Assembly (NCBI GenBank): GCA_036274635.1
Contig: DASUFI010000311.1
Coordinates: forward strand, 1 to 14,190
Direction: 5' to 3'
From: DASUFI01 sp036274635
GTDB lineage: Bacteria; Planctomycetota; B15-G4
Length of the DNA stretch: 14,190 nt
The number at the start of each line of letters is the position of its first letter. Position 1 is the stretch's first letter. The notes under the pieces were generated by a model that ran no database searches, had not been told where the DNA came from, and was given only the letters and a program-made list of their open reading frames with translations. Shown piece by piece: positions 8,584 to 14,190 of this stretch. The position numbers and the translations under genes were made by a program.

Positions 8584-8789
8584 CGTCGGCAGGTCGCTTT
8601 CATCCAGCCGCGCCTCTCGACCGGAATTCATTGCGACCGTCATCGTCGACCGCGGGCCACAGACTCGTGAGGTTGGACAGCGGCGGGGAAACCCGAAGGG
8701 CCGGGTGGGACGACCTCTGGGCGCAACGACATGTGCGTCTGTTGCGCCCAGCGGGCGGCCCACCCGGCCCTTCGGGTTTCATCCGCCGC
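8584..8789 (-). repeat. Structured repeat, copy 2 (nested hairpins, inverted)
   Basis: This is the inverted partner of copy 1. A perfect 22-bp outer stem pairs 8688-8709 with 8759-8780. An inner hairpin pairs 8717-8727 with 8741-8751, then GAC 8728-8730 with GTC 8737-8739, around ATGTGC. That apex, GACATGTGCGTC, is the exact reverse complement of GACGCACATGTC at the apex in copy 1. The conserved blocks appear on this strand as GCCGCGCCTCTCGACC at 8607-8622 and the complement of the 20-base linker at 8672-8691. The copy ends with ATCCGCCGC at 8781-8789, mirroring the start of copy 1. The end lies only 12 nt before the aspS start, so the stem could influence aspS expression. Confidence 0.8.
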
Positions 8790-8793
8790 CTCG

Positions 8794-8799
8794 TAGAAT
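8794..8799 (+). promoter_or_regulatory. Candidate -10 element just before aspS
   Basis: TAGAAT matches five of six bases of the sigma70 -10 consensus in a very GC-rich setting. It lies only 3 nt before ATG 8802 and 9 nt before ATG 8808. At a 17-nt spacing the -35 region would be TTCGGG, inside the repeat arm, which is a poor match. If active, transcription would begin close to the ATG and yield a leaderless or nearly leaderless aspS mRNA. This agrees with the absence of a Shine-Dalgarno sequence there. Confidence 0.35.
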
Positions 8800-8801
8800 C
8801 G

Positions 8802-10610
8802 ATGTCCATGGCTTCCCAGGGCGTCCGCACCCATACCTGCGGCGAGCTGCGCCGCTCGCACGTGGGGCAGTCCGTCGCGCTCTCGGGCTGGGTCAACTCC
8901 TGCCGCGAGATGGGCGGCGCTCTGGTGTTCGTGGACCTGCGCGACAAGTACGGCATCACGCAGGTGGCCTTCGACGACTCGGTGCAGGCCGGCCTGCGCG
9001 AGCGCGCGCGGGGCCTCAAGGGCGAGAGCACCATCCACGTGCGCGGCGTCGTGCGGCCGCGGCCCGAGGGCCAGGCCAACAAGGAGCGCGCCACGGGCGA
9101 GGTCGAGGTGCTGGCCCACGAGCTCGAGGTGCTGGGCCCGGCGAAGACGCCGCCCTTCGACCTGGCCAACGCCGAGAGCGTCAGCGACGAGCTGCGCCTG
9201 CAGTACCGCTACATCGACCTGCGCCGCGAGCGCCTGCAGAAGAACCTGACGATGCGCCACGATGTGCTGCTGGCGCTGCGCAACCGGCTCTCCTCCCTGG
9301 GCTTCACCGAGGTCGAGACGCCCATCCTCACCAAGGCCACGCCCGAAGGGGCCCGCGACTACCTCGTGCCGTCGCGCGTGCACAAGGGCAGCTTCTACGC
9401 GCTGCCGCAGAGCCCGCAGATCTTCAAGCAGATCCTCATGGTGGCCGGCGTGGACAAGTACTTCCAGATCTGCCGCTGCTTCCGGGACGAGGACCTGCGC
9501 GCGGACCGCCAGCCGGAGTTCACGCAGCTGGACGTGGAGATGTCCTTCGTCGAGCAGGAGCACGTGCTGGCCATGATCTCGGCCGCCGTCGCGCACGCGG
9601 TGGATGCCGTGCGGCCCGGCCGCGCGCCCAGCCTGCCCATGCGCTCGATGACGTGGACGGACGCCATGGAGAAGTACGGCAGCGACAAGCCGGACCTGCG
9701 CTTCGCGGTGCGGCTCGCGGACGTGACGGAGGCGGTGCGCGCCTCGGGCTTCGGCGTCTTCGCCAACACGGCCAAGGCCGGCGGCCGCGTGCGCGTGCTG
9801 GCCGCGCCCGGCGGCGGCGCCTTCTCGCGCAAGGAGATCACCGAGCTGGAGGAGCTGGCCAAGCTGCACGGCGCCAAGGGCCTGGCCTGGTTCAAGGCGT
9901 CGGCCGGCGCGCTCGAGGGCGGCTCGGCCAAGTTCCTGGCGCCCGCCGAGCAGCAGGCGCTGCGGCAGGCCACCGGCGCGCAGGACGGCGACCTGCTGCT
10001 GGCCGTGGCCGACACCTTCGACGTGTCCGCCAAGGCCCTGGGGGCGGTGCGCCTCGCCGTGGGGCGCAAGTGCAAGCTCATCGACCCGCACGCGCTGGAG
10101 TTCACCTGGGTGGTGGACTTCCCCCTGTTCGAGCGCGACGCGGAGACCGGCGAGCTGACGCCCGCGCACCACCCCTTCTGCAAGCCCAAGGAAGCGTATC
10201 CCGGGCAGCTGGAGCAGGATCCCGCCGGCACGCTCGCGCACAGCTACGACCTCGTGCTCAACGGCATCGAGCTCGGCAGCGGCTCGGTGCGCATCCACGA
10301 CAGCGAGCTGCAGCACCGCGTCTTCCAGCGCATCGGGTTGCCCGAGAAGGAGATCCGCGACCGCTTCGGCTTCGTGCTGGACTGCTTCCAGTTCGGCGCG
10401 CCGCCGCACGCGGGCTTCGCGGTGGGGCTCGACCGGCTGGTCATGATCCTCGCGGGCGAGGACTCCATCCGCGAGGTCATCGCCTTCCCCAAGACGGCCA
10501 CGGCCGCGGACCTGATGACCGGCGCGCCCACGGTGGTGCCGGAGAAGCAGCTGGCCGAGGCCGGCGTCATGCTGCTGCCCGCGGTGGCGGCGAGCGGAGG
10601 CGCGGCGTGA
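8802..10610 (+). CDS. aspS: Aspartate-tRNA ligase (bacterial type)
   Basis: This 602-residue class II synthetase attaches aspartate to tRNA. An N-terminal OB-fold anticodon domain (about residues 10-115) is followed by the catalytic core. Motif 2 reads FRDEDLRADRQPEFTQLD with Phe227-Arg228. A bacterial-type GAD insertion lies at roughly residues 300-420. Motif 3, GLDRLVMIL, has Arg545 (E. coli Arg537). The end, DLMTGAPTVVPEKQL, is typical of the family. At the anticodon-domain position that differs between discriminating (Leu30 in E. coli) and some non-discriminating (His31 in Pseudomonas) enzymes, this protein has Met37. Whether it also charges tRNA-Asn therefore cannot be read from that residue. 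ATG 8802 or ATG 8808 could be the start, and neither has a Shine-Dalgarno. The stop overlaps the thrS GTG. Confidence 0.96.
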   Translation: MSMASQGVRTHTCGELRRSHVGQSVALSGWVNSCREMGGALVFVDLRDKYGITQVAFDDSVQAGLRERARGLKGESTIHVRGVVRPRPEGQANKERATGEVEVLAHELEVLGPAKTPPFDLANAESVSDELRLQYRYIDLRRERLQKNLTMRHDVLLALRNRLSSLGFTEVETPILTKATPEGARDYLVPSRVHKGSFYALPQSPQIFKQILMVAGVDKYFQICRCFRDEDLRADRQPEFTQLDVEMSFVEQEHVLAMISAAVAHAVDAVRPGRAPSLPMRSMTWTDAMEKYGSDKPDLRFAVRLADVTEAVRASGFGVFANTAKAGGRVRVLAAPGGGAFSRKEITELEELAKLHGAKGLAWFKASAGALEGGSAKFLAPAEQQALRQATGAQDGDLLLAVADTFDVSAKALGAVRLAVGRKCKLIDPHALEFTWVVDFPLFERDAETGELTPAHHPFCKPKEAYPGQLEQDPAGTLAHSYDLVLNGIELGSGSVRIHDSELQHRVFQRIGLPEKEIRDRFGFVLDCFQFGAPPHAGFAVGLDRLVMILAGEDSIREVIAFPKTATAADLMTGAPTVVPEKQLAEAGVMLLPAVAASGGAA

Positions 10611-12592
10611 GCGGCGCGGCGGCGGCCAAGTCCATCCGCGTCACGCTGCCCGACGGCAGCGCGCGCGAGCTGCCCGGCGGCGCCACGGGCGCCGACCTGG
10701 CGGCGTCCATCGGCAAGGGCCTCGCCAAGGCGGCGCTGGGCGTCTACGTGGGCGACGAGCTGCGCGACCTGTCGCGCCCGCTGGCCGACGGCGCGCCCGT
10801 GCGCATCCTCACCGACAAGGCCACGCCCGAGGCGCTGGACCTCATGCGCCACAGCACGGCGCACGTCATGGCGCAGGCGGTCATGGACCTGTTCGGCAAG
10901 GACACGGTGCGCCTCGGCATCGGCCCGACCATCGCCACCGGCTTCTACTACGACTTCGATTTCAGCGACGGGCGCCGCCTGCGCGAGGAGGACCTCGCCG
11001 GCATCGAGGCGCGCATGCGCGAGATCGTGGCTGCCGACGAGCGCTTCGTGCGCGAGGAGGTGCCGCGCGAGCAGGCCCTGTCCGCCTGGCGCGCGCGCGG
11101 CGACCGCTACAAGGTGGATCTGATCGAGAGCTTCGATCCGGCGGTGCCGGTCACGTTCTATCACTGCCAGGTGGACGGGCGGGACGCCTTCCTCGACCTG
11201 TGCCGCGGCCCGCACGTGCCCAGCACGGGGCGACTGGACGTGAAGTTCAAGCTGCTCTCGGTGGCCGGCGCCTATTGGCGCGGCGACGAGAAGAACCCGA
11301 TGATGCAGCGCGTCTACGCCGCCTGCTTCCGCACGCAGGAGGAGCTGGACAAGCACCTGCACAACCTGGACGAGGCGCGCCGGCGCGACCACAGGAAGAT
11401 GGGCAAGGAGCTCAAGCTCTTCCACTTCACGGACGAGGTGGGGCCGGGCCTGCCGCTGTGGCTGCCGCGCGGCACGGCCATCATCGACGCGCTCGAGGCC
11501 TTCCTGCGCGAGGAGCAGCGCCGCCGCGGCTACCTGCCCGTGATCACGCCGCACATCGGGCGCCTGCAGCTCTACAAGACCTCGGGCCACTGGCAGAACT
11601 ATCGCGAGTCGATGTTCCCGCTCCTGGGCACGGAAGCGGACGCGGACAGCTACGCGCTCAAGCCCATGAACTGCCCGCACCATATCCAGATCTACAAGAG
11701 CGACCTGCGCAGCTACCGCGAGCTGCCGCTGCGGCTCGCGGAGTTCGGCTCGGTGTACCGCTACGAGCAGAGCGGCGAGCTGGACGGCCTCAAGCGCGCG
11801 CGCGGCTTCACCGTGGACGACGCGCACGTCTTCGTGGCGCCCGACCAGGTGCTGGAGGAGTTCTGCGGCGTCGTCGAGCTGGTGCTGCACGTGCTCAAGG
11901 TGCTCAAGCTCACCGACGTGAAGGCGCGCGTCGGCCTGCGCGACCCGGCCAGCCCCAAGTACGTGGGGGACCCGCAGCGCTGGGAGCAGGCCCAGGCGGC
12001 CATCATCGAGGCCTGCAACCGTCTTGGCCTGGAGCACGCCGTGAACGTGGGCGAGGCCGCCTTCTACGGCCCCAAGCTCGACTTCGTGGTGTACGACGAG
12101 CTCGGACGCGACTGGCAGCTGGGCACGGTCCAGGTGGACTACAACCTGCCCGAGCGCTTCGACCTGGAATACGTGGCCCCGGACGGGACCCGGCAGCGGC
12201 CGGTCATGATCCACCGCGCGCCCTTCGGCAGCCTCGAGCGCCTCATGGGTGTCCTCATCGAGCACTACAACGGCGCCTTCCCGCTCTGGATGGCCCCCGT
12301 GCAGGTGGCCGTGGCGCCCATCACGGACGCCCAGCAGCCCGCCGCGCGCGAGCTGGCGACGCAGCTGGAGGCGCTGGGCCTGCGCGTCCACCGCAGCTTC
12401 GAGAACGAGCCCATCGGGGCCCGCATCCGCCGCGTGCGGCTTGAAAAAACCCCCTACATGGCCATACTGGGGCCCCGCGAAATTCTGGAGTCGACGGTCT
12501 CCGTACGGTCCCGGGAGGACGGGGAGCTGCCGCCCATGAGCCGGGAAGCCTTCCTCGAGAGGCTCCGGCACGACGTCGAGCAGCGGCGTTGA
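10607..12592 (+). CDS. thrS: Threonine-tRNA ligase
   Basis: This 661-residue class II synthetase charges tRNA-Thr. The N-terminal TGS domain spans about residues 9-72. The editing domain has His82 and His86 in HSTAHVMAQ and Cys199 and His203 in CRGPH, the four residues that clear mischarged Ser-tRNA. The catalytic core binds zinc through Cys356 (MNCPHH), His407 (DDAHVF) and His536 (IHRAPFGS), matching E. coli 334, 385 and 511. Motif 2 is EFGSVYRYEQSGELDGLKRARGF-like, where enterobacteria have a CHRNEPSG form. An anticodon-binding domain follows from about residue 560. GTG 10607 overlaps the aspS stop as GTGA, and GGAGG at 10596-10600 stands 6 nt upstream. The 3' end, from about 12440, is less GC-rich and contains a run of six A, but the frame reads through normally. 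Confidence 0.97.
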   Translation: MSGAAAAKSIRVTLPDGSARELPGGATGADLAASIGKGLAKAALGVYVGDELRDLSRPLADGAPVRILTDKATPEALDLMRHSTAHVMAQAVMDLFGKDTVRLGIGPTIATGFYYDFDFSDGRRLREEDLAGIEARMREIVAADERFVREEVPREQALSAWRARGDRYKVDLIESFDPAVPVTFYHCQVDGRDAFLDLCRGPHVPSTGRLDVKFKLLSVAGAYWRGDEKNPMMQRVYAACFRTQEELDKHLHNLDEARRRDHRKMGKELKLFHFTDEVGPGLPLWLPRGTAIIDALEAFLREEQRRRGYLPVITPHIGRLQLYKTSGHWQNYRESMFPLLGTEADADSYALKPMNCPHHIQIYKSDLRSYRELPLRLAEFGSVYRYEQSGELDGLKRARGFTVDDAHVFVAPDQVLEEFCGVVELVLHVLKVLKLTDVKARVGLRDPASPKYVGDPQRWEQAQAAIIEACNRLGLEHAVNVGEAAFYGPKLDFVVYDELGRDWQLGTVQVDYNLPERFDLEYVAPDGTRQRPVMIHRAPFGSLERLMGVLIEHYNGAFPLWMAPVQVAVAPITDAQQPAARELATQLEALGLRVHRSFENEPIGARIRRVRLEKTPYMAILGPREILESTVSVRSREDGELPPMSREAFLERLRHDVEQRR

Positions 12593-12690
12593 GTTCGTGG
12601 CTCGACGGAATCCGTCACCGGCGCGCGCCGGCGGCGGTGGCTCGCATCAACCTTTCACGACTTCACTGAACAACCCGCGGAGGATCGGCA
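12593..12690 (+). promoter_or_regulatory. thrS-infC intercistronic leader with two hairpins and strong Shine-Dalgarno
   Basis: This 98-nt gap holds GACGG/CCGTC pairing at 12604-12616 and a 14-base palindrome, CCGGCGCGCGCCGG, at 12618-12631. A less GC-rich stretch follows (CATCAACCTTTCACGACTTC), then CTGAACAACCCG and GGAGG at 12679-12683. No T-run follows the hairpins, so read-through from thrS is likely. In enterobacteria this region carries promoters and control signals for infC-rpmI-rplT. No specific site of that kind can be identified here, but the strong Shine-Dalgarno decides the infC start. Confidence 0.45.
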
Positions 12691-13248
12691 ACGGCCCAGG
12701 CCAAGCAGCGCGTCAACGAGGAGATCCGCATCCGGCAGGTGCGACTGATCGACGACAAAGGCGTCCAGCACGGCGTCGTCGATACCGAGACCGCCCTGGC
12801 GATGGCCCGCGAGCGTGGCCTCGACCTGGTGGAGGTGGCCGCCGAGGCCCATCCTCCGGTGTGCAAGATCGTCGATTTCGGCAAGCTCAAGTACCTGCAG
12901 AAGAAGAAGGAGCACCAGGCGCGGCGCAAGCAGCACCAGGTGGTCATCAAGGAGATGCGCGTGCGACCCAAGATCGACGCGCACGACCTCGAGACCAAGC
13001 TCAAGCAGGCGCGCGGCTTCCTCATCGACGGCGACAAGGTGCAGGTCAACATGCTCTTCCGCGGCCGCGAGATCGGCTTCAAGGAGCTGGGCCTCAGCAT
13101 CATGGCGCGCATCCGCGAGACGCTGGCCGACGTCGGCAAGCTCGAGCGCGCGCCCATGCAGGAAGGCAACCGGATGATCATGATCCTTCAGCCCACCGGC
13201 CACCACGCCGTCCCGCAACCCGCCGCCAACAGCAAGACCCGGGACTGA
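12691..13248 (+). CDS. infC: Translation initiation factor IF-3 with probable ACG start codon
   Basis: IF-3 binds the 30S subunit, blocks premature joining of 50S and rejects poor start codons. The 185-residue product has the N-domain signature QRVNEEIRIRQVRLIDDKG, the linker with KIVDFGKLKYLQKKKEHQARRKQ, and the C-domain KEMRVRPKIDAHDLETKLKQA. The length is close to E. coli (180). The conserved N-terminus lies upstream of the first ATG/GTG/TTG (GTG 12739, which would remove RVNEEIR). The frame is closed by TGA at 12667-12669. Between these, ACG 12691 is the only near-cognate codon that keeps the whole domain, and GGAGG at 12679-12683 is 7 nt upstream. Rare infC starts (AUU in E. coli) are known to let IF-3 repress its own synthesis. 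rpmI follows after 22 nt. Confidence 0.9.
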   Translation, partial: TAQAKQRVNEEIRIRQVRLIDDKGVQHGVVDTETALAMARERGLDLVEVAAEAHPPVCKIVDFGKLKYLQKKKEHQARRKQHQVVIKEMRVRPKIDAHDLETKLKQARGFLIDGDKVQVNMLFRGREIGFKELGLSIMARIRETLADVGKLERAPMQEGNRMIMILQPTGHHAVPQPAANSKTRD

Positions 13249-13270
13249 GCCCGGAGCCCCGGAGATCCCC

Positions 13271-13471
13271 ATGCCCAAGCTCAAGACCAAGAAGTCCATC
13301 AAGAAGCGCGTGAAGATCACCAAGACGGGCAAGGTGCTGCGGCACAAGCCCGGCGCGCGGCATTACAAGGCGGGCAAGGCGGGCGGCCGGCGGCGCAAGC
13401 TGCGCGGCACCGACCTCGTGCCCGGCAAGCAGGCGCAGACGTTCAAGATTCTCGTGGCCCCCAGCCTCTAG
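13271..13471 (+). CDS. rpmI: Ribosomal protein bL35
   Basis: This 66-residue, strongly basic protein belongs to the large ribosomal subunit. It begins with the family signature MPKLKTKKSIKKRVKITKTGKV (residues 1-22, first part shown), followed by a Lys/Arg-rich middle (GGRRRKLRGTDLV) matching the KRRLRKxTLV part of other bL35 proteins. The length matches the usual 64-66 residues. GGAG at 13261-13264 with 6-nt spacing supports ATG 13271. Its place between infC and rplT is the standard arrangement, and in E. coli this gene is translationally repressed by the product of rplT. A comparable L20 target could exist near this start, but I could not identify one by eye. Confidence 0.96.
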   Translation: MPKLKTKKSIKKRVKITKTGKVLRHKPGARHYKAGKAGGRRRKLRGTDLVPGKQAQTFKILVAPSL

Positions 13472-13495
13472 GCCGGGCCGCGGAAGGAGCCGACC

Positions 13496-13849
13496 ATGGT
13501 GCGTGTCCGATCCGGTGTCGCCCATCACAAGCGCGTCAAGAAGACGCTCAAGCGGGCCAAGGGCTACCGCGGCCAGCGCAGCAAGAACCTGCGCTCGGCC
13601 ATCCACACCGTGCTGCGCGCCGGCGCCTTCGCCTACGCGCACCGTCGGCGCAAGAAGCGCGACATGCGCTCGCTGTGGATCGTGCGCATCTCGGCGGCCG
13701 CCGAGATGCACGGCCTGAACTACAGCCGCTTCATGGCCGGCGTGAAGAAGGCTGGCCTCGGCATGAACCGCAAGACGCTCTCCGAGCTCGCGGCGCGCGA
13801 GCCGGCGGCCTTCGAGGCGCTGGTCGCCAAGGTCAAGGCCGCGGCTTGA
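13496..13849 (+). CDS. rplT: Ribosomal protein bL20
   Basis: This 117-residue protein binds 23S rRNA early in 50S assembly. A long basic N-terminal helix (VRSGVAHHKRVKKTLKRAKG, then YRGQRSKNLR) is followed by the globular part with RDMRSLWIVRISAAAEMHGL and NYSRFMAGVKKAGLGMNRK. These match the family in order and spacing, and the length equals the common 117-119. AAGGAG at 13484-13489 with 6-nt spacing is one of the best Shine-Dalgarno sites in the window. The start reads MVRVRSG, where most bL20 proteins read MPRVKRG. In known systems bL20 represses the infC-rpmI-rplT messenger; that control is inferred here from gene order only. Confidence 0.97.
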   Translation: MVRVRSGVAHHKRVKKTLKRAKGYRGQRSKNLRSAIHTVLRAGAFAYAHRRRKKRDMRSLWIVRISAAAEMHGLNYSRFMAGVKKAGLGMNRKTLSELAAREPAAFEALVAKVKAAA

Positions 13850-13871
13850 TCCCGCGCCCGGCAGGGGCCGC

Positions 13872-14190
13872 GTGAGGCACGAGCTGGAGGCGCTGGCCGC
13901 GCGCGCGCTGGCCGCCATCGAGGGCGCGCCGGACGCGGCCGCGCTGGACGAGGTGGAGAAGTCCGTCCTCGGGCGCAAGGGCGAGCTGCTCTCGCTCATG
14001 CGCGGCATCGGCGCGCTGCCGCCCGACGAGCGCGCCGCGTGCGGGCAGGCCGTCAACGCCGCGCGCGAGCGCCTCGACGCCGCGCTGGCCGCGCGCCGCT
14101 CGGCCTTCCAGGAGCGCCTGCTCGCCTCCGAGCTGGCCGACACGCGCTTCGATCCGGGAGAGCCGCCGCCGCCGCGCGCGCGCGGTCACC
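13872..14190 (+). CDS. pheS: Phenylalanine-tRNA ligase alpha subunit, 5' part
   Basis: The frame runs from GTG 13872 past the end of the window, giving 106 residues of the N-terminal region. This is the helical coiled-coil arm that contacts tRNA-Phe. Diagnostic segments are VLGRKGELLSLMRGIGALPPDERAA (residues 37-61, partly quoted) and the region AVNAARERLDAALAARR. These match the YLGKKGELTxLLKxLGxLPxEER pattern of PheS. The visible end, FDPGEPPPPRARGH, corresponds to the linker just before the catalytic domain. A GGGG tract lies at 13864-13867 before the GTG, with 22 nt separating it from rplT. The catalytic domain and pheT should follow outside the window. The identification rests on the arm sequence and on gene order. 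Confidence 0.92.
   Translation, partial: MRHELEALAARALAAIEGAPDAAALDEVEKSVLGRKGELLSLMRGIGALPPDERAACGQAVNAARERLDAALAARRSAFQERLLASELADTRFDPGEPPPPRARGH

Noticed and set aside
8251..8763. A 170-codon open frame on the - strand across the repeat pair
   Set aside because: It spans both copies and the non-homologous spacer, is Arg/Pro/Ser-rich as expected of antisense GC-rich sequence, and has no recognisable domain.
8237..8801. CRISPR array, tRNA or integron attC site in the gap
   Set aside because: There are only two units, inverted relative to each other and about 205 bp long. There are no regular short direct repeats, no cloverleaf, and no adjacent integrase or cas gene. The size and nested form do not fit attC.
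8495..10606. An in-frame upstream extension of thrS that would give a 1365-residue protein
   Set aside because: The extension is an out-of-frame reading through the repeat and aspS. A proper Shine-Dalgarno and GTGA overlap place the thrS start at 10607.
12443..12449. Run of six A in thrS as a programmed frameshift site
   Set aside because: The zero frame reads on through the normal ThrRS C-terminus. The run does not form a correctly phased slippery heptamer, and no downstream alternative product is evident.
12684..12686. ATC 12684 as a rare infC start
   Set aside because: It is not in the IF-3 reading frame and directly abuts the GGAGG with no spacing. It would only matter if a base were missing from the assembly.
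12739..12741. GTG 12739 as the infC start
   Set aside because: It would remove the conserved QRVNEEIR segment of the IF-3 N-domain and lacks a well-placed Shine-Dalgarno, whereas ACG 12691 has GGAGG 7 nt upstream.

Overview
The window is a very GC-rich chromosomal segment (third codon positions almost all G or C) with every convincing gene on the + strand. It looks like housekeeping DNA from a Gram-negative-type bacterium: a complete F-type ATP synthase operon followed by an aminoacyl-tRNA synthetase and ribosomal-protein cluster. The subunit a gene (atpB) encodes a long N-terminal export-like, His/Glu-rich extension, which fits Planctomycetota, Myxococcota, Gemmatimonadota or a related uncultured lineage better than Enterobacteria. 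I cannot fix the phylum from sequence reading alone.

Layout. Positions 1-450 hold the 3' end of a coiled-coil protein gene of unknown function. After a short gap with a GC-rich stem-loop and a candidate promoter, the ATP synthase operon runs from 617 to 8236 in the order atpZ-like, atpI, atpB (a), atpE (c), atpF (b), atpH (delta), atpA (alpha), atpG (gamma), atpD (beta), atpC (epsilon). All eight structural subunits are present with intact key residues, including the a-subunit Arg, the c-subunit Glu, both Walker A loops and the alpha Arg finger. Strong GC-rich hairpins sit in the three larger intercistronic gaps (B/E, E/F and H/A). Those gaps lie where subunit stoichiometry changes.

Positions 8237-8801 contain no convincing gene. 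They hold the most unusual object in the window: two roughly 205-bp copies of a structured repeat in inverted orientation around an axis near 8523. Each copy folds into a long outer stem with a second hairpin inside it. The two copies share identical loop and linker sequences, but their stems differ by paired, compensating changes (about nine covarying pairs by my hand alignment). This is the signature of selection on a folded nucleic acid, not on a protein. I do not recognise the family.

Positions 8802-14190 hold aspS, thrS (GTGA overlap with aspS), infC, rpmI, rplT and the 5' part of pheS. The thrS-infC-rpmI-rplT-pheS order is a classical translation cluster. infC has no ATG, GTG or TTG start that keeps its conserved N-terminus. 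The best start is ACG at 12691, placed 7 nt after a GGAGG Shine-Dalgarno sequence, which fits the known use of rare start codons for IF3 autoregulation.

Together the genes serve energy conservation (proton-driven ATP synthesis) and translation (charging of Asp, Thr and Phe tRNAs, initiation factor 3, ribosomal proteins bL35 and bL20). The structured repeat pair marks the boundary between the two blocks.
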